This document shows positions 55,329-64,000 of a DNA stretch of 64,000 bases, piece after piece. The stretch covers positions 434,001 to 498,000 of the forward strand of contig NZ_FNPF01000001.1 in assembly GCF_900107235.1 (NCBI RefSeq). Direction: 5' to 3'. The notes below the pieces were generated by a model, which did no database searches, was not told the origin of the DNA, and was given only the letters and a program-made list of their open reading frames with translations. Origin of the DNA: Citreimonas salinaria. Lineage in GTDB: Bacteria > Pseudomonadota > Alphaproteobacteria > Rhodobacterales > Rhodobacteraceae. Made by a program: the position numbers and the translations under genes. Each line of letters starts with the position of its first letter. The stretch's first letter is position 1.

Positions 55329-56690
55329 ATGGGCGTGACTTTCATCGTTGCGGCGCTGGCCGGCGGACTCGTCGCCGGGGGTGCCTGGGCCGGACCTCTC
55401 GAGCGGTCCGAACGTCCGGTTCTGCGCGCGGGCGCAGAAACCGTATCGCGGGCGTCCTTCGCAGCGATGGCGCCGGGCACCTCTCTGCGCCCCACGGCGC
55501 GGATTCGCGCCGCCGTGCTTGCCCCCGAGGTCGAGCGGGCCGCGCTGGTCCAGCCCTCGGGCTCGGACGCCGGTCTGCGCGCCTGGATCGAGGATTTCAC
55601 GCCACGCGCGCGGGCGCAGGGGATTGGCGACGACACGCTGCGCGCGGCTTTCGCCGCCGTGCGCTACGACCCGGACGTCATCCGCCGCGACAGCAACCAG
55701 TCGGAATTCACCAAGACGCTGTGGGATTACCTCGGCAGCGCGGTTTCCGACACGCGCATCGCCAACGGCCGCGCGGCCCTGCGCGAGCACGACGCCCTGC
55801 TGCGCGCGATCGAGACACGTTACGGCGTACCGAAGGAGATCGTCGCGGCGATCTGGGGGCTGGAAAGCGCCTATGGCGCATTCCGAGGCTCGGACCCGGT
55901 GATCGGGTCGATGGCGACGCTGGCCTATGATGGCCGCCGCGCCGCCTTCTTCGAGGAGCAGTTGATCGCCGCGTTGCAGATCCTCCAGGAGGGCCACACG
56001 ACACCCGACCGGATGACCGGGTCCTGGGCTGGCGCGATGGGCCACACGCAGTTCATGCCGACCTCGTTCCGGCAGCTGGCGGTGGACTGGACCGGCGACG
56101 GGCGGCGCGACATCTGGGGCGATGACCCGGCCGACTCGCTGGCCTCGACCGCGCATTACCTCGACAAGAACGGCTGGGTGACCGGCCAGCCCTGGGGGGT
56201 CGAGGTGCGCCTGCCCGAAGGGTTCGACTTCGCCCAGGCCGGGCGCGACGAGAAGCGCATGCCGTCCGAATGGGCGCGGCAAGGGGTGCTGGGCGTCGAG
56301 GGACGGCCGGTGAACGACTATGGCCGCGCCTCGGTTCTGGTGCCCGCCGGGCACCGCGGCGTCGCCTTCCTGGTCTTCGAAAACTTCAGGGTGATCGAGC
56401 GCTACAACGCCGCCGACGCCTACGTCATCGGCGTCGGTCACCTGGCCGACCGGCTGGCCGGCGGTGCGCCGTTCCAGGGCGACTGGCCCGAGGGTGACCG
56501 CGCGCTGACGCGCGACGAGCGGATGGAACTGCAGCAGCGGCTGAGCGCGGTCGGATTTGATACGCGCGGCGTGGACGGGCGCATCGGGCCGATGACCCTG
56601 AACGCGGTCCGGAACTTTCAGCGCAGCCGGGGCATGGTGCCTGACGGCTATGCCGATCCGGCGCTGTTGCAGAAGTTGCGCAACCTCTGA
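55329..56690 (+). CDS. Lytic murein transglycosylase (MltB type)
   Basis: A 453-residue exported enzyme: signal peptide (about 1-21), SLT_2/GH103 domain with the catalytic Glu in WGLESAYGAFRG (about 182), GAMGHTQFMPTSF, and a C-terminal peptidoglycan-binding domain (LQQRLSAVGFDTRGVDGRIG). It cleaves glycan strands to anhydromuropeptides. It has its own promoter after rnr. Confidence 0.92.
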   Translation: MGVTFIVAALAGGLVAGGAWAGPLERSERPVLRAGAETVSRASFAAMAPGTSLRPTARIRAAVLAPEVERAALVQPSGSDAGLRAWIEDFTPRARAQGIGDDTLRAAFAAVRYDPDVIRRDSNQSEFTKTLWDYLGSAVSDTRIANGRAALREHDALLRAIETRYGVPKEIVAAIWGLESAYGAFRGSDPVIGSMATLAYDGRRAAFFEEQLIAALQILQEGHTTPDRMTGSWAGAMGHTQFMPTSFRQLAVDWTGDGRRDIWGDDPADSLASTAHYLDKNGWVTGQPWGVEVRLPEGFDFAQAGRDEKRMPSEWARQGVLGVEGRPVNDYGRASVLVPAGHRGVAFLVFENFRVIERYNAADAYVIGVGHLADRLAGGAPFQGDWPEGDRALTRDERMELQQRLSAVGFDTRGVDGRIGPMTLNAVRNFQRSRGMVPDGYADPALLQKLRNL

Positions 56691-56709
56691 AGCCCAACCT
56701 CTGAAGCCC
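56682..56709 (+). repeat. 14-bp tandem duplication at the transglycosylase stop
   Basis: AACCTCTGAAGCCC occurs twice in direct succession; the first copy contains the TGA stop of the lytic transglycosylase gene. A replication-slippage trace with no effect on the protein. Confidence 0.9.
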
Positions 56710-56779
56710 AACCGAAGGGCCCAAGGGCAAAGGCCGCGGACGCAGGGGCGTCGGCCCTACGGTTGACGGAGGCGAAACG

Positions 56780-57262
56780 CTACAGCCGGTCGACGAATTC
56801 GGCGAGAACGGCCTCGTAGACCGGCCGCTTGAACGGCACGATCTGCTCGACCACCGCGTCCGGTTCCAGCCAGCGCCATTCGGAGAACTCGGGATGCTCG
56901 ACCGCGATGTTCACCTGGGCGTCGGTGCCGTGGAAGCGCAGCAGGAACCACTTCTGCTCTTGCCCGCGATAGCGGCCCTTCCAGATGCGCGGCACCAGAT
57001 CGTGCGGCAGGTCGTAGGTGATCCAGCCGGTGGTCTCGGCCTCGATCGTGACGAGGCTCGCGGGGATGCCGGTCTCTTCCTCGAGCTCGCGCAGCGCGGC
57101 GGTGCGGGGGATCTCGCCCGGGTCGATCCCGCCTTGCGGCATCTGCCAGGCGGGAATGTCGCTGTCCAGCCGCTGCCCGACGAAGACCTGGCCGTCCGCG
57201 TTGACCAGCATGAGGCCGACATTGCGGCGGTAGGGAAGGCGGGCGATCTCGTCCGGGGTCAT
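56780..57262 (-). CDS. rppH: RNA pyrophosphohydrolase
   Basis: A 160-residue Nudix hydrolase removing pyrophosphate from mRNA 5' ends or cleaving dinucleoside polyphosphates. The Nudix box [22 protein letters not shown] is complete (about 44-66). Start [10 protein letters not shown] is typical. ATG 57262 overlaps the stop of the SRPBCC gene. Confidence 0.92.
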   Translation of the reverse strand: MTPDEIARLPYRRNVGLMLVNADGQVFVGQRLDSDIPAWQMPQGGIDPGEIPRTAALRELEEETGIPASLVTIEAETTGWITYDLPHDLVPRIWKGRYRGQEQKWFLLRFHGTDAQVNIAVEHPEFSEWRWLEPDAVVEQIVPFKRPVYEAVLAEFVDRL

Positions 57263-57714
57263 GAAACATCCTGTGCGTGTGAAGCGCCCAACAGGCGGCG
57301 TCGGACCCGGTGGCGCGTGCGATACATGTAGCCCGCCCACAGCGACACCGGCAGGCCCATTTTCCCGGCGGATATCTCGATCCGCTCGGTCAGGCGCGCG
57401 CCCTTGTCGGTGCCGGACACCGACAGCCAGTGTTCCCATCGGTCGATCCCCGCGCCGTATTCCAGCGTATGGAAACTGCGTGTAACATCGTCGCGGTCGA
57501 GCACCTCGATCACGTAGGGCCGCCAGGGCAGACGGCCGAAGGGCGACACCGCGATGTTCAGGCATTGGCCACGCGTCAGGCGCCCCTCGGGCAGACCACG
57601 GAAGGTCACGAGCCCGTTCGACAACGGCTCCAGCATTGCCAGGTCGGTCACCAACCGCCACAGCCGGTCGGGATTGGCCTCGTAGTCATAGCTGAGTGAG
57701 ACCGTGCGCGTCAT
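57259..57714 (-). CDS. SRPBCC family protein
   Basis: A 151-residue polyketide-cyclase/START-like (SRPBCC) protein, hydrophobic ligand-binding fold, with [19 protein letters not shown] at the N-terminus and a C-terminal helix. Coupled to rppH. Ligand unknown. Confidence 0.78.
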   Translation of the reverse strand: MTRTVSLSYDYEANPDRLWRLVTDLAMLEPLSNGLVTFRGLPEGRLTRGQCLNIAVSPFGRLPWRPYVIEVLDRDDVTRSFHTLEYGAGIDRWEHWLSVSGTDKGARLTERIEISAGKMGLPVSLWAGYMYRTRHRVRRRLLGASHAQDVS

Positions 57715-57782
57715 CGGCGGGCCGCTCGCGTCTGAAGATGGAAGATAGGGGCGGCGCGCAGCTGCGCACCGCCCCGAACCGG

Positions 57783-59126
57783 TCACTGCTGGGGCTGCGG
57801 AGCCAGCGCGGTCAGGCCCTTGAGGATGTCGATGGCATAGGCCAGCTGGTAATCCTCTTCGCGCAGGGCGGCGGCCGCCTCGGCGCGCGCGCGGTCCTCC
57901 TCGATCTGGCGGGCCTCTTCGTCGGACAGTGAGTCGTTGTCCAGGCGCCCGCGCAAATCGGCTTCGGAGCGGCCGAAGGCGTCCTCTTCCTCCTCGGAAG
58001 CGTCTTCGTCCGGCCGGGCGGGCGGCTGCTCGACCACGATGTCCGGGCTGACGCCCAGCGCCTGGATCGAACGACCCGACGGCGTGTAATAGCGCGCCGT
58101 GGTCAGGCGCATGGCGCCTTCGCCGCGCAGCGGCATGACTGTCTGGACCGACCCCTTGCCGAAGCTTTTCGTGCCCACGACGATCGCGCGACGATGATCC
58201 TGCAGGGCGCCCGCGACGATTTCCGACGCCGAGGCAGAGCCGCCGTTTATCAGCACGACGATCGGCTTGCCGTTGGCCAGATCGCCCGGCGTGGCGTTGT
58301 AGCGGTCGCCGTCGATCGGGTCGCGGCCGCGGGTCGACACGATCTCGCCCTTGTCGAGGAAGGCATCGCTGACGCGGATCGCCTGGCTCAGCAGGCCGCC
58401 CGGGTTGTTGCGCAGGTCCAGCACGATGCCGTTGACCGCGTCTTCGCCGCCGGCTTCCTCGATCCGCTCGGCAAGGCCCTCGGCGAGGTTGGGATAGGTC
58501 TGGTCGTTGAACGTGGTCACCCTCAGCACCACGGTGTCGCCCTCGATCCGGGTGCGCACGGCGGTCAGGGTGATCGTGTCGCGGATGATCGACACGTCGA
58601 AGGGCTCTTCAACGCCCTCGCGGACCACGGTGATGATGATCTCGGAACCCACCGGTCCGCGCATCATGTCCACGGCCTCGTCGAGGGTCAGGCCCAGAAC
58701 GGATTCGCCATCCACGTGGGTGATGAAGTCGCCCGCCGCGACCCCGGCCTCGTCGGCGGGGGTGTCGTCGATCGGCGAGACGACCTTGACGAAGCCCTCT
58801 TCCTGCGTGACCTCGATGCCCAGCCCGCCGAATTCGCCGCGCGTCTGGACGCGCATGTCCTCGGCGTCGTCGGGCGGCAGGTAGCTTGAATGTGGGTCGA
58901 GCGAGGTGAGCATGCCGTTGATGGCCGCCTCGATCAGGTCTTCCTCGTCCACCTGTTCGACATATTGCGCCCGTATGCGCTCAAAGATGTCGCCGAACAG
59001 GTCGAGTTGCTCGTAAACCGAGGTTTTGCTTTCGGTCTCCTGCGCCAGCAGCGGGCCGACGAACTGTGTCGTCGCCACAACCGAAAGCAGCGCGCCGCCG
59101 AACGCGGCCATCGCGAATTTCCTCAT
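57783..59126 (-). CDS. ctpA: Carboxy-terminal processing protease
   Basis: A 447-residue periplasmic S41A protease: signal peptide (about 1-28), PDZ domain (FGGLGIEVTQEEG onward), catalytic Ser in NGGSASASEIVAGAL and Lys in GTKSFGKGSVQ. The C-terminus is a long acidic, Glu/Ala-rich region. It lies seven bases downstream of the EnvC-like gene, as in many Alphaproteobacteria. Confidence 0.93.
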   Translation of the reverse strand: MRKFAMAAFGGALLSVVATTQFVGPLLAQETESKTSVYEQLDLFGDIFERIRAQYVEQVDEEDLIEAAINGMLTSLDPHSSYLPPDDAEDMRVQTRGEFGGLGIEVTQEEGFVKVVSPIDDTPADEAGVAAGDFITHVDGESVLGLTLDEAVDMMRGPVGSEIIITVVREGVEEPFDVSIIRDTITLTAVRTRIEGDTVVLRVTTFNDQTYPNLAEGLAERIEEAGGEDAVNGIVLDLRNNPGGLLSQAIRVSDAFLDKGEIVSTRGRDPIDGDRYNATPGDLANGKPIVVLINGGSASASEIVAGALQDHRRAIVVGTKSFGKGSVQTVMPLRGEGAMRLTTARYYTPSGRSIQALGVSPDIVVEQPPARPDEDASEEEEDAFGRSEADLRGRLDNDSLSDEEARQIEEDRARAEAAAALREEDYQLAYAIDILKGLTALAPQPQQ

Positions 59127-59133
59127 GTGCAGA

Positions 59134-60252
59134 TCATCCCTTGTCGGTTGCGAACCAGCGCCGCGGATCGACGGGTTCGTCGCCTTCCCTGACTTCCATA
59201 TAAAGCGTTTCGCTGCCCGGGGCACCCCCCCCCTCACCGGAAGGTGACACGCCGTCGGCCGCCACCGAGCCACCCATCAGGCCCACCGGCCCCCCCGCCG
59301 GCAGTACTTGCCCGGCCTCGACATAGGCGGCGTCTAGACCCGCCAGCACGAATAGAAGATCGGCGCGCGGCTCAAGGATGACCACCAGCCCGTAATCCAG
59401 CAACGGCCCGGCATATCGGACGGTCGCAGCCGCGGGTGCCGTGACCAGCGCGGCGGGCTGCGTGGCGATCACGAGGCCGGGCCGGCGCACGCCGGCGGCG
59501 TCGGCTTCGCCGGGCTGGCGCAGCACGGTGCCGCGCACGGGCATCGGCAGCGGCCGCAGGTTTTCAAGGTCGGCGGGTTCCTCGGGCGCGGTCGGCTGGC
59601 CCTGCGTCAGCTGCGACAGCCCGTCTGCGAAATCGTCCAGCGTCTCGGTGGCCGAGATCAGGATCGCGGTGCGCACCGGGTCGTCGGTGAAGCGGCGCGG
59701 CAGCCCCGTGCGGTCGGCGATCGCCTGGCTGAGCGCGGTGCGCGCCTGCTGTACGCCCGACAACCCGCTGGCGAGGTGGTCGGCCGCCTGCTGCTGCAGC
59801 GTCCGAAGCTCGGTCACCTCGGCCAGGTCGGCGCGCAGGTCGGCGGCGCGGGCCTCCAGCGCGGGCGTGACCGAAGCCAGCAGCAGCCCGGCGCGGACGG
59901 TGCCGCGCGGCCCCTGCGGATGGGCCAGACTTCGTGGGCCGGCCTTGTCGCCCACCGCGCCGAGCACGCCCAGCAGCTGCGCGATCTCGCTCTCGCGCGC
60001 CTGCAATTCGCGGCTGAGCGCCGTTTCGCGGATCGTGGCGGCGCGCAGGCCCACCCGCATCGCGGCAAGCCCGTCCTCGTAGGCGCGGACGGTACGGGTC
60101 AGTGCGGCCACGCGGTCGCGCGAGCGGTCGGCGCTTTCCAGAGAGGCGGCGGCCTCTTCGATCGCGCGGGCGGCGGCGCGGGCCTGCTCGCCCGCATCCT
60201 GGGCATGAACGGGCGCTGCCAGCAGGGCCAGGATCAGCGCGACGCGCGTCAT
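59134..60252 (-). CDS. EnvC-like murein hydrolase activator (degenerate M23)
   Basis: A 372-residue exported protein: signal peptide (1-17), coiled coil (about 20-200) and a C-terminal LytM/M23 fold. The zinc ligands are lacking (the HxH motif reads LYMEV), so it should activate amidases instead of cutting peptidoglycan. Coupled to gpmI (ATGA) and ahead of ctpA. Confidence 0.88.
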   Translation of the reverse strand: MTRVALILALLAAPVHAQDAGEQARAAARAIEEAAASLESADRSRDRVAALTRTVRAYEDGLAAMRVGLRAATIRETALSRELQARESEIAQLLGVLGAVGDKAGPRSLAHPQGPRGTVRAGLLLASVTPALEARAADLRADLAEVTELRTLQQQAADHLASGLSGVQQARTALSQAIADRTGLPRRFTDDPVRTAILISATETLDDFADGLSQLTQGQPTAPEEPADLENLRPLPMPVRGTVLRQPGEADAAGVRRPGLVIATQPAALVTAPAAATVRYAGPLLDYGLVVILEPRADLLFVLAGLDAAYVEAGQVLPAGGPVGLMGGSVAADGVSPSGEGGGAPGSETLYMEVREGDEPVDPRRWFATDKG

Positions 60253-61757
60253 TCGATCAGGCTTTCCCCCGTCATTTCCTCGGGCTTATCCAGCCCCATC
60301 AGCTGCAGCAGCGTCGGCGCCACGTCGGCCAGCCGACCGTCGCGCAGGCGCGCGCCGTCGGGGCCGCCATGCAGGATCACCGGCACTAGGTTGGTGGTGT
60401 GCGCCGTGTGCGGCCCGCCGGTCTCGGGATCGACCATGACCTCGCAGTTGCCGTGATCGGCGATGATCAACATCGCACCGTCGGTCTTCCCGAGCGCCTC
60501 CAGCGCGCGACCGAGGCCCGCGTCGACCGCCTCGCAGGCGGCGATGGCGGCGTCGAGATCGCCGGTGTGCCCGACCATGTCGGGGTTGGCGTAGTTCACC
60601 ACGATCAGATCGTAGCCCACGCCGATCGCCTCGACGAAGCGGTCGGTGACCTCGGCGGCGCTCATCTCGGGCTGCAGGTCGTAGGTGGCGACCTTGGGCG
60701 ACTTGGGCATCGCGCGGTCCTCGCCCGGTTCGGGCGTTTCCTGACCGCCGTTGAGGAAGAAGGTCACGTGCGGGTATTTCTCGGTCTCGGCCAGCCGAAA
60801 CTGGCGCAGGCCGTGCTTTGCGACCCATGCGCCCAGCGTGTTCTTCAGCTCGCGCTTGGGGAACGCGGTGTCCATGTATGTCTTGTGGCGGTCGGAATAC
60901 TCGACCATCCCCAGCAGGGCCGACAGTGGAGGCTTGTCGCGCTCGAAACCGTCGAAATCCGGATCCCCGATGGCGGCGAGGATCTCGCGCGCGCGGTCGG
61001 CGCGGAAGTTCAGGCAGAAGAAGCCGTCGCCCTCGGCCACGCCCTCGTGGCCGTCGATGACCGTCGCGGGGATGAACTCGTCGGTCGTGCCCTTGTCGTA
61101 GCAGGTGGCGATTGCCGCCTGCGCGTCCGAGGCGTGCTGCCCTTGGCCGCGGATCATCGCGTCGTAGGCGGTCTCGACCCGCTCCCACCGGTTGTCGCGG
61201 TCCATGGCGTAGTAGCGGCCGATCACCGTGGCGATGCGGGCGCCCTCGGGCAGCGCGGCCTCGAGCGCGGTGAGGAAACCGTCGGCGGATTTGGGCGCCA
61301 CGTCGCGGCCGTCGGTGATGGCGTGGATCAGGACCTGCAGGCCCCGGTCGCACAGCAGCTTTGCGGCCGCGTTGAGGTGGCTGAGATGCCCGTGCACGCC
61401 GCCGTCCGAGACGACGCCCATCAGGTGGACGCGGCCGCCGGCATCGCGGACCGTGTCGGCGAAGCGGAGGATGGCTTCGTTTTCGAAGAAGCTGCCGTCC
61501 TCGATGGCGAGGTCGATCTGGCCCAGGTCCATCGCGACGACGCGGCCGGCGCCGATATTGGTGTGCCCGACCTCGGAGTTGCCCATCTGGCCGCGGGGCA
61601 GGCCCACATCGGGGCCGTGGGTGGTCAGCCGGGCATGGGGACAGGTTTCCATCAGCCGGTCGATGGTGGGGGTCTTCGCCAGGTGAGGCGCGTTGGCTTC
61701 CGTGTCGGCGGACAGGCCCCAGCCGTCGAGGATGGTCAGGATGACGGGCTTGGTCAC
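60249..61757 (-). CDS. gpmI: 2,3-bisphosphoglycerate-independent phosphoglycerate mutase
   Basis: A 502-residue glycolytic/gluconeogenic enzyme interconverting 3- and 2-phosphoglycerate. First metal site LTILDGWG, phosphoserine in RGQMGNSEVGHTNIGAGR (about residue 62), and later ligands in YANPDMVGHTGD and IADHGNCE. Starts at GTG 61757 with GGAGG six bases upstream. Confidence 0.95.
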   Translation of the reverse strand: MTKPVILTILDGWGLSADTEANAPHLAKTPTIDRLMETCPHARLTTHGPDVGLPRGQMGNSEVGHTNIGAGRVVAMDLGQIDLAIEDGSFFENEAILRFADTVRDAGGRVHLMGVVSDGGVHGHLSHLNAAAKLLCDRGLQVLIHAITDGRDVAPKSADGFLTALEAALPEGARIATVIGRYYAMDRDNRWERVETAYDAMIRGQGQHASDAQAAIATCYDKGTTDEFIPATVIDGHEGVAEGDGFFCLNFRADRAREILAAIGDPDFDGFERDKPPLSALLGMVEYSDRHKTYMDTAFPKRELKNTLGAWVAKHGLRQFRLAETEKYPHVTFFLNGGQETPEPGEDRAMPKSPKVATYDLQPEMSAAEVTDRFVEAIGVGYDLIVVNYANPDMVGHTGDLDAAIAACEAVDAGLGRALEALGKTDGAMLIIADHGNCEVMVDPETGGPHTAHTTNLVPVILHGGPDGARLRDGRLADVAPTLLQLMGLDKPEEMTGESLIE

Positions 61758-61854
61758 GGGCGGCCTCCGGTCTGGTTGCCGGACCGGTCTAGCAGGGGCG
61801 CGCGACATTGTGGAGAGGGCGCGGCGCCGCGCGCCGCCGAGGGGCAGCAGGGGG

Positions 61855-61871
61855 TGTCCCACGGTGGGACA
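61855..61871. promoter_or_regulatory. Perfect 17-bp palindrome upstream of gpmI
   Basis: TGTCCCAC-G-GTGGGACA, 98 bases upstream of the gpmI GTG and 100 bases past the EF-hand stop. Odd symmetry with a single central base is typical of a dimer-bound operator; an mRNA hairpin is unlikely given a one-base loop. Confidence 0.55.
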
Positions 61872-61972
61872 TCCCTGCGGTGTAGAAGAATCAATAGCTT
61901 ACAGAGACGGATTCATGATCTGTCAACGAATCCGGGGCGGCGGGCGCTGCCGGCGCCGCCCCGAAGCAAAGA

Positions 61973-62566
61973 TCAGCGCTTGCCGTTTCCGTTGCCGCCG
62001 CCGTTGCCGCCGCCGTTGCCGCCGCCGTTGCCGCCGCCGCCATTGCCGCCGCCATTTCCGCCGCGCGACTTTCCGGTGTCGCGCGCGCTGGCGGTGGTTT
62101 CGGTTTCGGCGTTACGCTTGCCGGCGGCGCTGTGCGCGCGCGGGCCGCCGCGCTCGCCCTTGGGATCGTCCGAGCGGCGCACCTCGTCCAGGGTCACGAC
62201 GCCGTCGCCGTCCGCGTCGAACTTCGCCAGCGCAATCTGCGCCTCGGCGCTGAACGCGTGTTCGAGTTCGCCTTCGTCGAGCGTGCCGTCGCCGTCCAGG
62301 TCGATATCGTCGAAGGTCAGCTGACCCTCTTCGCCCTCGACGGTGGATTCGCCGCCCGCGGCCTCTTCGGCGCTAAGCATGCCGTCGCCGTCGGTGTCGT
62401 AGGCGTCCAGCGTGGAGCTGCCGGCCTCGCCGAAGCTGGCATCCAGCTCGGACGAGCTGAGGGCGCCGTCGCCGTCGGTGTCGATCTCATCGAAGGTGGC
62501 GGCGTGGGTCGCGGTTGCCAGGAAGCTCGTGGCAAGCAGGATGGCAGTGGTGTGTCGGAGTTTCAT
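61973..62566 (-). CDS. Exported EF-hand protein with Gly/Asn-rich tail
   Basis: A 197-residue secreted protein: signal peptide (about 1-22), four EF-hand loops with complete Ca ligands (DTDGDGALSSSE, DTDGDGMLSAEE, DLDGDGTLDEGE, DADGDGVVTLDE), and a C-terminal tail of GGN/GGGN repeats (about 165-197). ATG 62566 with GAGAGGA upstream. A periplasmic or extracellular calcium-binding role is likely. Confidence 0.9.
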   Translation of the reverse strand: MKLRHTTAILLATSFLATATHAATFDEIDTDGDGALSSSELDASFGEAGSSTLDAYDTDGDGMLSAEEAAGGESTVEGEEGQLTFDDIDLDGDGTLDEGELEHAFSAEAQIALAKFDADGDGVVTLDEVRRSDDPKGERGGPRAHSAAGKRNAETETTASARDTGKSRGGNGGGNGGGGNGGGNGGGNGGGNGNGKR

Positions 62567-62882
62567 GCTGGGTCCTCTCATTTCAGATCCTCGAAAGGTC
62601 TATGGCCAATCTGACAACGCTGTCTGAAAGCCTTGGGCGAAAGAGGTCCGCCGATGCCTAAATTGCAAGCTTTCGCTGCTAAACTCGCGGGTGAGGGTCG
62701 TAAACCCGGGTTTAAGCGCCAGCAGGGCATGAACGATCGCCCGGGGATCCGAACCCGGTCCTTCGGGTGCGTCGGCGCGCGGCCGCCGACGCAAGAAAAA
62801 AGGGGCGTCGCCGCCCCCTCTTCAGGTCACTTCCAGACGCTGGGCTGCGGCGCATGCCGGGCCTGCGGCCCGATTCCGGGTC
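62567..62882. other. Gene-free interval between carB and the EF-hand gene
   Basis: Holds the EF-hand promoter on one side and the carB terminator on the other. Small open frames here lack RBSs and family features. No tRNA or ncRNA structure recognised. Confidence 0.6.
62796..62817 (-). terminator. Rho-independent terminator of carB
   Basis: On the minus strand GGGGCG-GCGA-CGCCCC followed by six T. The only textbook intrinsic terminator in the window, 66 bases past the carB stop. Confidence 0.85.

Positions 62883-64000
<1,118 letters not shown>

Noticed and set aside
52352-55636. A 1094-codon minus-strand open frame opposite rnr
   Set aside because: It is antisense to a clear RNase R and has no domain; long shadow frames are expected in GC-rich DNA.

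Overview
The window is high-GC, densely packed DNA from an alphaproteobacterium, most likely Rhodobacteraceae/Roseobacter-Paracoccus type. Supporting signs are a DUF2794 gene, a tripartite tricarboxylate (TTT) transporter, glutathione-dependent formaldehyde oxidation genes arranged as in Paracoccus and Rhodobacter, and a dapD-dapE-rnr housekeeping block. No rRNA, tRNA, CRISPR array or insertion sequence was recognised.

Layout. (1) 1-4.7 kb: an aromatic-acid operon (fumarylacetoacetase, an MBL-fold protein with altered metal ligands, a flavin hydroxylase with a 62-aa DUF2783 partner resembling MhaAB, maleylacetoacetate isomerase), which looks like a 3-hydroxyphenylacetate-to-homogentisate route. 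(2) 4.9-19.5 kb: a catabolic island for an amine or amino alcohol. It holds an aldehyde dehydrogenase with a Tm-1-like ATP-binding protein, two paralogous IclR regulators each leading a class III aminotransferase gene, a HAD hydrolase, an APH-type kinase paired with one aminotransferase, a TctABC transporter, an SDR, a GntR regulator and a gamma-glutamyltransferase remnant. Palindromic operator candidates sit in front of the regulators. (3) 19.6-40.5 kb: a PQQ/quinoprotein/C1-oxidation region: pqqABCDE, a two-component system, an ABC exporter, gfa, a LuxR regulator-FIST protein-hybrid kinase triad, accessory exported proteins, flhA-fghA, a cytochrome c and an ABC importer. (4) 40.8-64 kb: housekeeping and envelope genes (DUF2794, NlpC/P60, M17 aminopeptidase, carbonic anhydrase, asd, a CapD-type sugar epimerase, a LOG protein, dapD, dapE, rnr, lytic transglycosylase, rppH, ctpA, envC-like, gpmI, an EF-hand protein and the 3' part of carB).

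The most striking observation is that region 3 is extensively broken. pqqE has two in-frame amber codons, pqqB an internal deletion, pqqC a one-base frameshift, gfa a premature TGA plus a lost catalytic-zinc cysteine, and the cytochrome c a deletion that removes its Met-ligand region. The exporter ATPase, a quinoprotein-associated metallohydrolase, two exported proteins and the importer binding protein are frameshifted, and a histidine kinase has lost its N-box Asn and canonical C-terminus. In contrast flhA, fghA, the regulators, a SoxYZ-like carrier and several transporter subunits read through. This fits ongoing loss of quinoprotein-dependent alcohol oxidation with formaldehyde oxidation kept. 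Several one-base indels lie in homopolymers and could be sequencing errors, but the nonsense codons, ligand substitutions and larger deletions are hard to explain that way. The genes in region 4 appear intact.
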